From Streptomyces sp. Je 1-369 (lineage in GTDB: Bacteria > Actinomycetota > Actinomycetes > Streptomycetales > Streptomycetaceae), in NCBI RefSeq assembly GCF_026810505.1, contig NZ_CP101750.1, forward strand, positions 8,234,515 to 8,298,514: a DNA stretch of 64,000 nucleotides. The letters run 5' to 3'. The notes beneath the pieces are model-generated. The model was not told where the DNA came from. It was given only the letters and a program-made list of their open reading frames with translations, and made no database searches. Below, in pieces: positions 34,059 through 45,413 of this stretch. Each line of letters opens with the position of its first letter. Within the stretch, counting starts at the first letter, position 1. A program made the translations under genes and the position numbers.

Positions 34059-36368
34059 CCCGATTTCCTCGCGGACCGTCCTGGCCGCCGCGACCAGGTT
34101 CTCCAGCGAGGAGCGGGTCTCCGGCCAACCACGCGTCTTCAGACCGCAGTCGGGGTTGACCCAGAGCCGTTCGGCGGGGATCGCTTCGAGTCCCTCGCGC
34201 AGCAGGGCGGCGGCCTCCTCGGCGCCGGGGACGCGCGGCGAGTGGATGTCGTACACGCCGGGGCCCGCCTCGCGCGGATAGCCGTGGGCGGCGAGCTCGC
34301 GGGCGACCTGCATGTGGGAGCGGGCGGCCTCCAGGCTGATGACGTCGGCGTCGAGGTCGTCGATGGCCTGGACGATGTCGCCGAACTCCGCGTAGCACAT
34401 GTGGGTGTGGATCTGGGTGTCCGGCCGTACCCCGCTCGTGGTGAGGCGGAAGGACTCGGTGGCCCAGGCCAGATAGGCGGGGTGGTCGGCGGCGCGCAGG
34501 GGCAGCGTCTCGCGCAGGGCGGGCTCGTCGACCTGGATGACCGAAGTGCCCGCCGCCTCCAGGTCGTCGACCTCGTCGCGCAAGGCGAGGGCGACCTGGC
34601 GTGCGGTGTCGCCGAGCGGCTGGTCGTCACGGACGAAGGACCAGGCGAGCATGGTGACCGGGCCGGTGAGCATGCCCTTGACGGGACGGCCGGTCAGGGA
34701 CTGCGCGTACGTCGTCCAGCGCACCGTCATCGGTTCGGGGCGGGAGATGTCACCGGCGAGGATCGGCGGGCGCACATAGCGGGTGCCGTACGACTGGACC
34801 CAGCCGTGCTGCGTGGCGAGGTAGCCGGTGAGCTGCTCGGCGAAGTACTGCACCATGTCGTTGCGCTCGGGCTCGCCGTGCACCAGGACGTCGATGCCCG
34901 TCTTCTCCTGGAACGAGATCACCTCCTGGATCTCGGCCTTGATGCGCTCCTCGTACCCGGCGCCGTCGATCCGCCCGGCCCGCAGGTCGGCGCGGGCCGT
35001 GCGCAGTTCACCGGTCTGCGGGAACGACCCGATGGTCGTCGTCGGCAGCAGCGGCAGGCCGAGCGCGGTGCGCTGGGCGGCGGCCCGCTCCGCATACGGC
35101 TGGGAGCGCCGTGCGTCGGCGTCCGTGACGGCGCCGGTGCGGGCGCGGACGGCCGGGTCGCGGGTGATGGGGGAGCCCGCCCGGGAGGCCAGGTCGGCGC
35201 GGTTCGCGGCGAGTTGGGTGGAGATCGTGTGGGTGCCGCGGGCCAGGCCGCGGGCGAGCGTCACGATCTCGCCCGTCTTCTGGCGGGCGAAGGCCAGCCA
35301 GCGCAGGATCTGTGGCTCGATGTCCCGTTCGAGGCCCGTGTCGATGGGGACGTGGAGGAGGGAGCAGGACGCGGCCACGTCGACCCGCTCGGCGAGGCCG
35401 AGCAGGGTGCCGAGGATGGCCAGGGACTTCTCCATATCGTTGACCCAGATGTTGCGGCCGTTGACGACACCGGCGACCAGACGCTTGCCGGGCAGTCCGC
35501 CCACGGAGGCCAGCGCTTCGAGGTTGGCGGCGGCCGCCCCGGTGAAGTCGAGGGCGAGACCCTCGACCGGAGCCTTGGCGAGTACGGGGAGTGCGTCGCC
35601 GAGCCGGTCGAAGTACGACGCGACGAGCAGCTTGGGCCGGTCGGTGAGGGCGCCGAGGTCACGGTAGGCGCGCTCGGCCGCGTTGAGGTCGGCGGCCGTG
35701 CGGTCCTGGACGAGGGCGGGCTCGTCCAGCTGGATCCATTCGGCGCCCGCCGCGCGCAGGTCGGCGAGGACCTCCGCGTACACGGGAAGCAGCCGGTCGA
35801 GGAGTGTCAGCGGGTCGAAGTCGGCGGCGACCCCGGGCGCGGGCTTGGCCAGCAGGAGGTACGTGACCGGCCCGACGAGCACGGGCCGCGCCGTCAGCCC
35901 CAGCGCACGGGCCTCCTTGAACTCGGCCACCTGCTTGGACGAGTCGGCGGTGAACACCGTGCCCGGACCCAACTCCGGTACCAGATAGTGATAGTTGGTG
36001 TCGAACCACTTCGTCATCTCGAGCGGCGCCACGTCCTGCGTGCCGCGCGCCATGGCGAAGTAGCCGTCGAGGGCGTCCGCGTCGGCCGCGGCGCGGTGCC
36101 GCTCCGGGATCGCGCCCACCATGACGGTGGTGTCCAGGACGTGGTCGTAGTACGAGAAGTCGCCGGTGGGGACTTCGCCCATGCCGGCGTCGGCGAGCTC
36201 GCGCCAGTTGGCGCGGCGGAGGTCGGCGGCGGCGGCGCGGAGGGCGTCGGCGGTGACGCGGCCCTTCCAGTAGCCCTCGACGGCCTTCTTCAGTTCACGG
36301 TTCGGGCCCTGGCGGGGGTAGCCGTACACGGTGGCCCGTGCTGCCGCGGCTGCGGTCCTGGTGGTCAC
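34044..36368 (-). CDS. metE: Cobalamin-independent methionine synthase
   Basis: 774 residues, normal for MetE (5-methyltetrahydropteroyltriglutamate-homocysteine methyltransferase). It has the duplicated barrel, the N-terminal Y-G-Y-P-R-Q-G-P-N-R-E-L-K-K, and the C-terminal zinc ligands in H-T-H-M-C-Y and N-P-D-C-G-L-K-T-R. It makes methionine from homocysteine without B12. GTG 36368 follows AAGGAG. The leader upstream (36545-36752) is a cobalamin riboswitch, so expression should fall when B12 is plentiful and the B12-dependent MetH can take over. The last codons lie within a 23-bp tandem repeat. Confidence 0.97.
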   Translation of the reverse strand: MTTRTAAAAARATVYGYPRQGPNRELKKAVEGYWKGRVTADALRAAAADLRRANWRELADAGMGEVPTGDFSYYDHVLDTTVMVGAIPERHRAAADADALDGYFAMARGTQDVAPLEMTKWFDTNYHYLVPELGPGTVFTADSSKQVAEFKEARALGLTARPVLVGPVTYLLLAKPAPGVAADFDPLTLLDRLLPVYAEVLADLRAAGAEWIQLDEPALVQDRTAADLNAAERAYRDLGALTDRPKLLVASYFDRLGDALPVLAKAPVEGLALDFTGAAAANLEALASVGGLPGKRLVAGVVNGRNIWVNDMEKSLAILGTLLGLAERVDVAASCSLLHVPIDTGLERDIEPQILRWLAFARQKTGEIVTLARGLARGTHTISTQLAANRADLASRAGSPITRDPAVRARTGAVTDADARRSQPYAERAAAQRTALGLPLLPTTTIGSFPQTGELRTARADLRAGRIDGAGYEERIKAEIQEVISFQEKTGIDVLVHGEPERNDMVQYFAEQLTGYLATQHGWVQSYGTRYVRPPILAGDISRPEPMTVRWTTYAQSLTGRPVKGMLTGPVTMLAWSFVRDDQPLGDTARQVALALRDEVDDLEAAGTSVIQVDEPALRETLPLRAADHPAYLAWATESFRLTTSGVRPDTQIHTHMCYAEFGDIVQAIDDLDADVISLEAARSHMQVARELAAHGYPREAGPGVYDIHSPRVPGAEEAAALLREGLEAIPAERLWVNPDCGLKTRGWPETRSSLENLVAAARTVREEIGTSTS

Positions 36369-36936
36369 GGAGATCTCCTTCGCGAGATGAATCCCTGAGA
36401 TCCCGGCGACGGGACGAGAGCGCGAAGGGGTGACGCACCGGACGGCCCGGGTACGCGCGTCGGGCGCGGCCGTCCGTCAGATGTGTTCGCCGACCCGCCC
36501 ACGAGGTCACCGGGATATCCGCGCACGAATGGTTCGGGCACGGACAGCGGGCAGGTCTTCGGACTCGCGGGCACGTCCTCCGGGGAGGACACCTACTGGC
36601 CGTCGCTTCCCAGGACCGTTCGTCGGTCCCAGTGCATGTGACGGCGGTCGTTCCCGCTCACCGCTGCGGGGCAGTCCCGGATTCCCACCGGGTTCCCTCT
36701 TGCGACGCTCCCGTCTGGCGGACGGGGCGAACCAGCTGCACTGATCACCTTACGGCGCCGTCCGCCGACGAGCCGGGCCGTGCCCGGCAATCGCAAGGTG
36801 AGGTGGAACACGTGCGCGATGTGCTTCGCACACGGGGCGGGCGGGAAGGCGGCACACTCCGCTGCCTCCCGCCCGTCCGCGCGGACGACCGCCCGCCCCC
36901 TCGGCGGGCGGCCGCCTCCGGGCCCCTCAGCCCAGG
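36369..36936. other. metE leader and aceB downstream region
   Basis: This 568-base gap holds the metE leader with the cobalamin riboswitch (36545-36752). Beyond it, 36780-36936 contains no intact gene. On the minus strand it has a short DNA match to the Cys-rich gene at 33415 (around 36790-36830), and GC-rich inverted segments near 36840-36925 that may terminate aceB transcription. Confidence 0.6.
36545..36752 (-). ncRNA. Cobalamin riboswitch upstream of metE
   Basis: On the minus strand the class signature is clear: G-G-T-G-G-G-A-A-T-C-C-G-G-G followed by ACTGCCCCGCAGCGGTGAG (B12-box side), with CGAAGACCTGCCCGC at the 3' end. It precedes the metE start by about 180 bases, with the expression platform between. 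Repression of MetE by adenosyl- or methylcobalamin through this element is established in streptomycetes. Confidence 0.92.
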
Positions 36937-37863
36937 TCATCGGGTCGGTCGGGTGCGCTCACGCAGCAGGAAGTCCGTGCGGTGCCCGAAGGTCTTGATG
37001 AGGCTGAACAGGTAGTCCCAGCGACCGGCGTTGAGCCCCGAACTGTGCTCGCGGAGCTCGAAGAGGATCTCCTCCATCTGCACGGCGGCCGTGATCGTCT
37101 CGATGAGGACGGTGGCACGGACCGTTCCGCGGGGGATGCCCAAAAGCTCCTGCGCGGCGACGAAGACGTTGTTCCACAGGCGTGCCTCGTAGCGGTTCTC
37201 CAGCTTGGGCAGGTAGAAGTACGGGCCGTGACCCGCGTCGATCTGGCGCCGCGCGCAGTGGAAGAAGTACAGGCCGAAGTCGACGAGGGAGGCGGGCACG
37301 GGCTCGCCGTCGTACTCCAGGTGCTCCTCGGACAGGTGCCAGCCGCGCGGGCGGACCACGATCGTGGCGAGCCGGTCGCGGTCGGCGAGCCGGTACTCCT
37401 TGCCCTCGGGAGCGGTGAAGTCGATGCGCCGCTCGATGGCGTCCAGCAGGTTCAGCTGCCCGCCGATCACGTTGTCCCAGGTCGGAGAGGTGGCGTCCTC
37501 GAAGTCGGCCATCCACACCCGCGCCCCCGAGTTGAGCGCGTTGACCGTCATACGGCGGTCCGGCGGACCTGTGATCTCCACGCGGCGGTCGGTGAGGCCG
37601 GGGGCCGGAGGGGCGACGTGCCAGGTCGGGTCGTCGCGCACGGCGGAGGTGACGAGGGGGAAGTCGAGCGGCGTGCCCGCCGCGAGCCGCAGGGCCTGGC
37701 GGCGCCGTTCCTTCAGCAGCTCATCGCGCCGCTCGCCGAAGAGGGCGGCCAGTCGGCCGACGAAGTCCAGGGCGGCCGGGGTGAGGATCTCGTCGTGGCG
37801 GTGTCCGGGCGGGGAGGGTGGGGCGAGGACGCGGATGGGGCGGGTGAGGGTGTTGGCGGGCAT
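36937..37863 (-). pseudogene. aceB: Malate synthase A, C-terminally truncated
   Basis: 308 residues of an enzyme normally about 540. What remains is good malate synthase A: the N-terminal [16 protein letters not shown], the glyoxylate Arg in [14 protein letters not shown] with the Mg-binding Glu and [11 protein letters not shown] with the Mg-binding Asp. Homology stops at T-D-F-L-L-R-E-R, and a stop follows within about six residues. The second half, with the catalytic base Asp and C-terminal domain, is absent from the following DNA. It should not form malate from glyoxylate and acetyl-CoA. Start ATG 37863 with AGGAG. It lies 127 bases after intact aceA. Confidence 0.85.
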
Positions 37864-37990
37864 GGGGGTCTCCTGGGGCGGGAGGGAGAGCGGAGGGGGT
37901 GAGCGGAGGAGGGGAGGCGGGGCGCGGGGGACGGCGGGTCGGCCGACCTCACGCCCCGCGTCGGCACGGGGTGTTGCCCTCGGCGGAGAC

Positions 37991-39274
<1,284 letters not shown>

Positions 39275-39579
39275 TGCTGTCACCGTCTCCTTGACGTCCG
39301 GGTGTCGTCTGCCAATGCCCCGTCGCCGCGCGGGCTGTGCTGGCACGGGGTGTCACTGGTCTGACTGGATGCACTGCGTGTTGCGGCCGCACTGCAGACG
39401 ATGGCACTGGCACGCAGTGCCATCAATCGTGGACGCGTGCCAACTTCTGCGAATCTTCGGGCGGGGAACTGCCAAGGTTGCGAAGGGTTCGCGGCAGGGC
39501 GGTTCCCGTACGCTGACGCCCACCCGTCACCGTGCTGGAGCATGCGCGCGGGGCACGATGGAGCACGGAGGAGCACACG
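39275..39579. promoter_or_regulatory. aceA / acyl-regulator divergent promoter region
   Basis: The 305-base gap holds two symmetric elements: a perfect 8-bp inverted repeat ATGGCACT / AGTGCCAT (39401-39408 and 39416-39423), and TTGCGAA-GGG-TTCGCGG (39478-39494). A separate TCTGCGAA (39447-39454) repeats the TGCGAA core. RamB, the related regulator in Corynebacterium, binds TTTGCAAA-like sites at aceA and aceB, so the TGCGAA elements are candidate operators. No gene is seen here. Confidence 0.55.
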
Positions 39580-41055
39580 GTGAGCAAGACGTACGCGGGC
39601 GCGCGACTGCGGCGGCTGCGCGAGGAGCGCCGGATGAGCCAGGCCGAGCTCGCCCGCACCCTGGCCATCTCGCCGAGCTACCTCAACCAGATGGAGCACG
39701 ACTCCCGCCCCCTCACCGTGCCCGTTCTGCTCCGGCTGACCGAGACCTTCGGCGTGGACCCGGGCTTCTTCTCCGAGCGGGACACGACCCGGCTCGTGGC
39801 GGACCTGAGGGAGGCGCTGGTCGGCGAGATCACCGAAGCCCGTGTCTCCCCTTCCGACCTCGCCGAGCTCGCCTCGCGCATGCCCGCGGTCGCGCAGGTC
39901 CTGCTGGACCTCGGCCGCCGCGGCCAGCTCCTGTCCGAACGCCTCGCGGAAGCCGCGGACGGCCGCGACGGCGCGGCCCCCGACCTGCCCCGCTCACCCC
40001 ACGACGAGATCCGCGACTTCTTCTACCGCCGCAGGAACTACCTCCACGACACCGACATCGCCGCCGAGCATCTCGCCGAGGAGCTGGGCATCCGGCCCGG
40101 CGAGGTCACGCGCGCCCTGACCGCACGGCTCACCGACGCCCACGGCGTACGCCTGACCGCCGGGGCCGGGGCCGGGGCCGGGGCCGGTGACCGCCTGACC
40201 GCCGGGCCCAGCGACCGCCCGACCGCCGGGACCGGCGACCGCCTGCACCACTACGACGAAACGACCCGCACCCTCCACCTCTCCAGCCGTCTGCGCCCCG
40301 GCCAGCGCGCCTTCCGCATGGCCACCCAGCTCGCGCTCCTCGAACACGGCGACGTACTCGACCGCCAGGCCGCCGACGACTTCACGCCCGGCACGCCGAC
40401 CCACGCCCTCGCCCGCATCGGCATCGCCCACTACTTCGCCGCCGCACTCGTCCTGCCGTACCGCGCCTTCCACGCGGCGGCCGAAGAGGTCCGGTACGAC
40501 ATCGAACGGCTCACCGACCGCTACGGCCTCGGCTACGAAACCGTCTGCCACCGGCTCAGCACCCTCCAACGCCCGCGCCTGCGGGGCGTGCCCTTCTCCT
40601 TCGTCCGGGTAGACCGGGCGGGCAACCTCTCCAAGCGCCAGTCCGCCACGGGCTTCCACTTCTCACGCACCGGTGGCACCTGCCCGCTCTGGAACGTGTA
40701 CGAGGCCTTCGCCGCGCCCGGCCGCATCCACGTACAGATCGCCGAAATGCCCGACGGGCAGCGCTACTTGTGGACCGCCCGCGCCATCACCCGGCACCGC
40801 GGCGGCTGGGGCGAACCGGGCAAGACCTTCGCCATCGGCCTCGGCTGCGAGATCCGCCACGCCCACCGCCTCGTCTACTCCGACGGACTCGACCTCTCCA
40901 CTGCGGCGGCCGCCACCCCCATTGGGATGGGCTGCCGCGTCTGCGAACGCCTCGACTGCCCCCAACGAGCCGCACCGCCGCTGGGCCGCCCCCTGCGCAT
41001 CGACCAGAACAGCAGCACGTTCGTGCCCTACCCGGTGACCGACGCCCCGAATTGA
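39580..41055 (+). CDS. XRE-family short-chain acyl-CoA-type regulator (RamB-like)
   Basis: 491 residues. The N-terminal HTH ([22 protein letters not shown]) is followed by the long C-terminal sensory region typical of RamB/ScfR proteins: [11 protein letters not shown] with an IrrE-like His, and a Cys cluster C-R-V-C-E-R-L-D-C. These regulators control acetate, propionate and glyoxylate genes in actinobacteria, in line with the divergent aceA. GTG 39580 follows GGAGGAG. A low-complexity segment (A-G-A-G-A-G-A-G, then repeats of D-R-x-T-A-G, about residues 190-215) is built from GC-rich DNA repeats. Confidence 0.9.
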   Translation: MSKTYAGARLRRLREERRMSQAELARTLAISPSYLNQMEHDSRPLTVPVLLRLTETFGVDPGFFSERDTTRLVADLREALVGEITEARVSPSDLAELASRMPAVAQVLLDLGRRGQLLSERLAEAADGRDGAAPDLPRSPHDEIRDFFYRRRNYLHDTDIAAEHLAEELGIRPGEVTRALTARLTDAHGVRLTAGAGAGAGAGDRLTAGPSDRPTAGTGDRLHHYDETTRTLHLSSRLRPGQRAFRMATQLALLEHGDVLDRQAADDFTPGTPTHALARIGIAHYFAAALVLPYRAFHAAAEEVRYDIERLTDRYGLGYETVCHRLSTLQRPRLRGVPFSFVRVDRAGNLSKRQSATGFHFSRTGGTCPLWNVYEAFAAPGRIHVQIAEMPDGQRYLWTARAITRHRGGWGEPGKTFAIGLGCEIRHAHRLVYSDGLDLSTAAAATPIGMGCRVCERLDCPQRAAPPLGRPLRIDQNSSTFVPYPVTDAPN

Positions 41056-41093
41056 GCGGCGAGCCGCGCCGTGGCGCGGCAAGCTACGGAAGT

Positions 41094-41954
41094 ATGACCG
41101 ACGATCGCCGCGACGACGCGCCGCCTCTGGAGCAGGCCGACCGCGCCGACCCGCTCGACAGGATGGAACGGAACCTGGCCGAGCACGCCTGCCACCTCCA
41201 CCGGGGCCTGCCGGGGGCGACCGTCGTGGCGACCGACGACCTCGTGATCGCCGACAGCGGCCTCGACGACGACACGTTCAACGTCGTCGCCCTGGCCCGC
41301 TTCACCGCCGAGACCGCCCCGGCGCGCGTCGCCGTCACCGCACGGGCGCTGGTCGCGACGGGTCGCCCCTTCTCCTGGTGGGTCGGTCCCGCATCGGCAC
41401 CGCCGGATCTGTCGGCCCGCCTGACGGCCGCCGGACTGCCCGCTTCGGAACGGGAGACGGCGATGTGGGCGCACCTGGACGAGCTCCCGCCGCTGCCTTC
41501 CGTGCCGCGCCTGGGCATCCGGCCCGTGACGACACCCCGGCAACTCGCCGACTACGCCACGGTCCTCGCCGCGAACTGGACCCCGCCCGCCGAGACGGTA
41601 CGCCGCTTCTACGCCCGCGCCGCCCCACAGGCACTCGCCCCGGACTGCTCGGCCCGCCACCTCGTCGGCTACGTGGCGGACGAAGCGGTCTGCTCCGCCG
41701 AGGTGTTCGCGTACGCGGGCGTCGCCGGGATCTACAACATCAGCACCCTGACCGCGCACCGAGGACGCGGCTACGGCGGCGCGATCACCCTCGCCGCGCT
41801 CCACACCGCCCGCCGCCTGGGCCACTCCCTGGCCGTTCTCCAGGCGTCGGCCGAGGGCGAGCCCGTCTACCGCCGTCTCGGCTTCCGCTCCTGCGGCCGG
41901 TTCACCGAACACGCCCTGCTGCGCGCAGAGTCGCGGATCAACGCCTCCGGTTGA
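41094..41954 (+). CDS. GNAT family N-acetyltransferase
   Basis: 286 residues. The C-terminal half is a GNAT fold with the acetyl-CoA pyrophosphate loop [13 protein letters not shown] and the closing [12 protein letters not shown]. The N-terminal half is a degenerate copy of the same fold ([13 protein letters not shown]). The target amine is unknown. It ends inside the 3' end of the convergent PLC-like gene (17-base overlap). Confidence 0.87.
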   Translation: MTDDRRDDAPPLEQADRADPLDRMERNLAEHACHLHRGLPGATVVATDDLVIADSGLDDDTFNVVALARFTAETAPARVAVTARALVATGRPFSWWVGPASAPPDLSARLTAAGLPASERETAMWAHLDELPPLPSVPRLGIRPVTTPRQLADYATVLAANWTPPAETVRRFYARAAPQALAPDCSARHLVGYVADEAVCSAEVFAYAGVAGIYNISTLTAHRGRGYGGAITLAALHTARRLGHSLAVLQASAEGEPVYRRLGFRSCGRFTEHALLRAESRINASG

Positions 41955-44172
41955 GCGTGTCGACCGCGCCCAGCGCATCGCCGATCGTCGCGAAGTCGAC
42001 GGCGACGAAATTGACCGGCCTGCCGCGCTCCTTCTCGCAGCGACGCACCCGTTCCAGGATGAAGTCGCGTTTGTTGACGACGGCGGCGTCGAGACGGCTG
42101 CCGCCCATGTCGGTGATGAAGTGGTTCAGCAGGAACAGCCGCTTGCCGGTGCCGCCGCGGTGCGGGACGCAGTTCATCTGGTCCGGTGCGGTGTACGCGA
42201 ACGGGGTCTCCATGCCGTACCGGTAGAAGTTGCGGTACCAGGGCGCGGGACCGTCGGCCTCTTCGGCGAAGACCACGAGGCGGCGCCCTTTGTCGATCAT
42301 TTCGCCCAGGGTGGGCCAGGGGCGGTCGGGGTCGGAGTCCGGTGTGAACAGCAGCCGGTCCAGCCCCGCCTCGTGGAACGCGTCCCGCGTCTGTTCGCCG
42401 TCGATGGCGTCCTGGACGATCAGGGTGACCAGTTCACCGGGGTGCTCGTCGAGCCAGGTGCCGATCGTGCGCAGCGTCTCCACCAGGGGGATCGCCCCGG
42501 CCCTGCACACCGCGTGGCAGAGCCACATGCCGGGGCGCGGCGGGTTGGCGCGCTCCGCCAGGCGGGTGATCTGCTGCTTCATGTCGGGCGGGAAGTCCGC
42601 TTCCCGAAGCCGTTCGGACACCTCCTCGGGGGTCTCCCACGTCTGGGTGTCGATCAGGAGGCCGCGGGCTCCGGCGTCCAACTGCGCGACGATGTCCGGG
42701 TCCTGGAGCGGGCCGATGAACCGGTCGGCGGTCGTCGACATCGCGTTGTGCGTGGCCAGGAAGGCGGCCTGGTCGTACGGCCTGTCGCAGAGCGACTCCG
42801 AGCCCAGGCACAGCTCGCGGGCGTCCTTGCCCGCCGCGAGAGGAGCCAGCACCGCGCCCACCATCGCGACGGCCACGAGGACGCCGCCCGCCGTACCGAG
42901 GACCGCGCTCCGCCGCCGTCCCGTCAGCCGCGCCCCGCGCCGCGCCACCACCTTCTCGTACGCCCACGGCGCCCCGGCCAGAGCCAGCCCCGCGAGCAGC
43001 GGGAGCGCCGACGTGATCAGCCCCACCGAGACGAGGGCGTCGGCGGCACCGTGCTGGACGTCGTCGAGTAGCTTGCCGACCGAGGGCGGCCAGCTCGAAG
43101 GCGGACGGGCCATCAGCTCCCCGACCCGCCACCGCGCCACCGCGAGGACCACCACCGACAGCGCACCTCCCACAGCCGGCGCCGTGCCCACGCGGCGCAC
43201 CCGCACCGCCCAGGACGCGGAGCCGGTGAAGGCCAGCACGCAGCCCGACGCGAGAGCGAGCACGCCCGCGATGCCCTGGACCCACCCCAGCGCCAGCCTG
43301 GTGAAGTACCGGGCCTGCTCGGCCGCTCCCAGGTCGACACCCGCGGCCTTCAGGTCCGGTACGGCGTTCCAGCGGCCGTCGTCCGTGAGCGTCGACAGGT
43401 CGGCGGCGGCGCCGGGCACCCGGTCGCCGAGCGCGTACGGTCCCACGGCGGCCAGCGCCGACGCCACGTCTCCGGTGCCGAGCGACGCCTCCACCTCGGG
43501 GCGCAGGGCTGCCCGCCGGTCCTCGGGGACGGCGCCCATGAGCCACTCCGCCGCCTGCCGTGCGGCGGTCGGCGCCAGGCGCAGCTCGGGGAGGTTGTCG
43601 GGCCGGTGGCCACGGGAGATGTCGTCCAGAGCGGCCGTCAGCTCCCGCGTGAACGCGGCGAAGTCGGGCGATGCGCGGCCCTGCGTGGAGGCGACCAGGT
43701 CACCGAGGTAGATCTCGGCGAAGCTGCCGATGTTCGTCAGGACGGGCCGCAGATCGACGGAGAGGCGCAGGCGCGGCTCCTGCCCGCGCAGGTACGCCAC
43801 GGCGTGACCGATCTGCTCGTCCACCAGGGTGCGCAGGGTGGCGGGCGGCAGCACGTTCTTCAGGTTCGCCGTCACCTGTGCCTCGGGCACCGGCAGGCGG
43901 CCGAGGAGCTCACGGGTGACGCGTGCCGTCGCGGGGTCGACGAGCACTTCGTCGTACAGCCGCTCGTACGCGCCCTGCTCGTCCAGCACGGCCTGGTAGA
44001 AGACACGGTTCAGGACGGTCGCGCGGGCGCATCCGGCGAGGACGAGGACGACGGTGGACAGGGCCAGCACGCCCCAGGCCACGGGCCGCAGCCAGGACGC
44101 CGGCCGCCGCCACCGCTGCCGCGGGGGCGTCGCCGCGGTAGCGCCCGTGCTCCCCGCGTCGCTGCCACTCAC
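41938..44172 (-). CDS. Membrane protein with PI-PLC X-like phosphodiesterase domain
   Basis: 744 residues. A membrane anchor (about 33-55) precedes an extracytoplasmic domain of about 240 residues, then three or four more membrane segments, and finally a PLC-like TIM barrel from about residue 480. The barrel shows F-L-A-T-H-N-A-M and M-W-L-C-H-A-V-C, the two catalytic His positions of PI-PLC X domains, plus L-I-D-T-Q-T-W. It could cleave a glycerophosphodiester or lipid headgroup at the membrane; the substrate is unknown. GTG 44172 has GGAGG about 11 bases upstream. Confidence 0.78.
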   Translation of the reverse strand: MSGSDAGSTGATAATPPRQRWRRPASWLRPVAWGVLALSTVVLVLAGCARATVLNRVFYQAVLDEQGAYERLYDEVLVDPATARVTRELLGRLPVPEAQVTANLKNVLPPATLRTLVDEQIGHAVAYLRGQEPRLRLSVDLRPVLTNIGSFAEIYLGDLVASTQGRASPDFAAFTRELTAALDDISRGHRPDNLPELRLAPTAARQAAEWLMGAVPEDRRAALRPEVEASLGTGDVASALAAVGPYALGDRVPGAAADLSTLTDDGRWNAVPDLKAAGVDLGAAEQARYFTRLALGWVQGIAGVLALASGCVLAFTGSASWAVRVRRVGTAPAVGGALSVVVLAVARWRVGELMARPPSSWPPSVGKLLDDVQHGAADALVSVGLITSALPLLAGLALAGAPWAYEKVVARRGARLTGRRRSAVLGTAGGVLVAVAMVGAVLAPLAAGKDARELCLGSESLCDRPYDQAAFLATHNAMSTTADRFIGPLQDPDIVAQLDAGARGLLIDTQTWETPEEVSERLREADFPPDMKQQITRLAERANPPRPGMWLCHAVCRAGAIPLVETLRTIGTWLDEHPGELVTLIVQDAIDGEQTRDAFHEAGLDRLLFTPDSDPDRPWPTLGEMIDKGRRLVVFAEEADGPAPWYRNFYRYGMETPFAYTAPDQMNCVPHRGGTGKRLFLLNHFITDMGGSRLDAAVVNKRDFILERVRRCEKERGRPVNFVAVDFATIGDALGAVDTLNRRR

Positions 44173-44246
44173 GAAACGATCATCCTCCGGCCCGCGGCGC
44201 GGCGCCACACCGGCCCCTCGGCACCGGCCCCTCGGCACCGGACCTC

Positions 44247-44723
44247 TCAGTTGAAGAGGGTGATCCCCCACAGCCGCAGGTCCCTGCGTTCGCGCGTGCG
44301 GGCGTACGCGTTGAGCGCGAACCGCCGATCGCCGTGAGCGGCAGCAGCAGGTCGAACAGCCAGGGACTGAGCGGATACAGCGGTACGAGGGCGAGCGGGA
44401 CGGCCCAGGCGAACCCGCAGCACACGGACCGCACGGGCCAGCCGCTCCGGTTCGCCCGCGGTCCAGCGGAGCAGCCCGGGCGTGCCGAGCGCGACACCTG
44501 CGGCGAGCCACGCGGGGAGGTAGAGCGCTCCGACGGTGCGCAACAGGTAGTCGCTGGTGGAGAGGTGGAACACGGTGTCGCGCAGCCCGAGCGCCTTGGT
44601 CTCGCCGTCCGTGCTCGCCCAGCCGAAGTAGAAGAGGACGGCGGTGAGCCCACGCCGGTACCCGGTCGCCACCTGAACCGAAGCGAACAGCCGTGTCGGC
44701 ACCCCCGTTTCGCCTGCTCCCAT
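44247..44723 (-). pseudogene. Membrane protein gene with two compensating frameshifts
   Basis: From ATG 44723 the frame reads as a membrane protein to about L-L-R-W-T-A-G-E-P-E-R-L-A-R-A-V. Protein-like hydrophobic sequence then moves to another frame (G-F-A-W-A-V-P-L-A-L-V-P-L-Y-P-L-S-P-W-L-F-D-L-L, about 44420-44330), and returns to the first frame at R-R-F-A-L-N-A-Y-A-R-T-R-E-R-R-D-L-R-L-W-G to the stop at 44247. The two shifts are of opposite sign, about 100 bases apart. Either the sequence has two indel errors or the gene carries a compensated double mutation. It is upstream of the PLC-like gene and may be its partner. Family not recognised. Confidence 0.6.
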
Positions 44724-44778
44724 GATGCTGCGGAGGGGCGAAGTCCGGGATCTCTTCGGGCAACTGGGCCCGCGCGGC

Positions 44779-45303
44779 TCAGCGTTGTGCTGGGCGCCAG
44801 TACAGCGCGGGGTCGGGGTGGTCGACGAAGCCGAGGTCCCGGTACAGCGGCTCGCCGTCCGCGGAGGCGTACAGGTCGACGCGGGAGACGTCCTGCGTAC
44901 GGAACCAGTCGAGCAGCTCCCGCATGATGGCCCGGCTGTGCCCGCGCCGCCGGTACGCGGGGTCCGTGACCACGCCGATCACGTGGCCGACCCGGCCGGA
45001 GACGCTGTGCGGGCCGGGGAACCACTGCTCGACGGTGCCGATTCCGCAGGCCGCGAGCCCGTGCGCGCCGTCCACGACGAGGATGCGCGTGGCGTCGGAC
45101 GTCAGCTGTTCCCTCAGCACCGAGGCGAGGTTGTGGCGCCAGTCGTCCTCGACCGACGCGGGCTTGAAGTACTCCCCGTCGCGGGTCGCGAAGAGCAGCG
45201 ACCGCAGGCGTACGAGTTCGGGAACGTCCGCCGCCACGGCCCGGCGCACGTGGGTAACGCCTCGGCTGGGCACGGTGAGTTGTTGTCCGTCGGTCCGGTT
45301 CAT
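44779..45303 (-). CDS. GNAT family N-acetyltransferase
   Basis: 174 residues with the GNAT core: V-I-G-V-V-T-D-P-A-Y-R-R-R-G-H-S-R-A-I-M as strand 4 and the acetyl-CoA loop, and D-G-E-P-L-Y-R-D-L-G-F at the C-terminus. ATG 45303 has GGACGG eight bases upstream; ATG 45309 is possible. The substrate is unknown. Divergent from the LLM oxidoreductase. Confidence 0.88.
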   Translation of the reverse strand: MNRTDGQQLTVPSRGVTHVRRAVAADVPELVRLRSLLFATRDGEYFKPASVEDDWRHNLASVLREQLTSDATRILVVDGAHGLAACGIGTVEQWFPGPHSVSGRVGHVIGVVTDPAYRRRGHSRAIMRELLDWFRTQDVSRVDLYASADGEPLYRDLGFVDHPDPALYWRPAQR

Positions 45304-45413
45304 GCCCATCACCGTCCAGTAAGGGTCTTGTACACCACAACCCTTACCGTGCGAGTGACGAGGAGAGCGATTCCCTGTTGAGCGCGGGCGACGGACCGGG
45401 ATAGGAAGGCGCC

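Noticed and set aside
33843..36398. Very long open frame opposite metE
   Set aside because: Composition is the Gly/Val/Arg-rich pattern typical of antisense frames in GC-rich DNA, and metE on the minus strand is certain.
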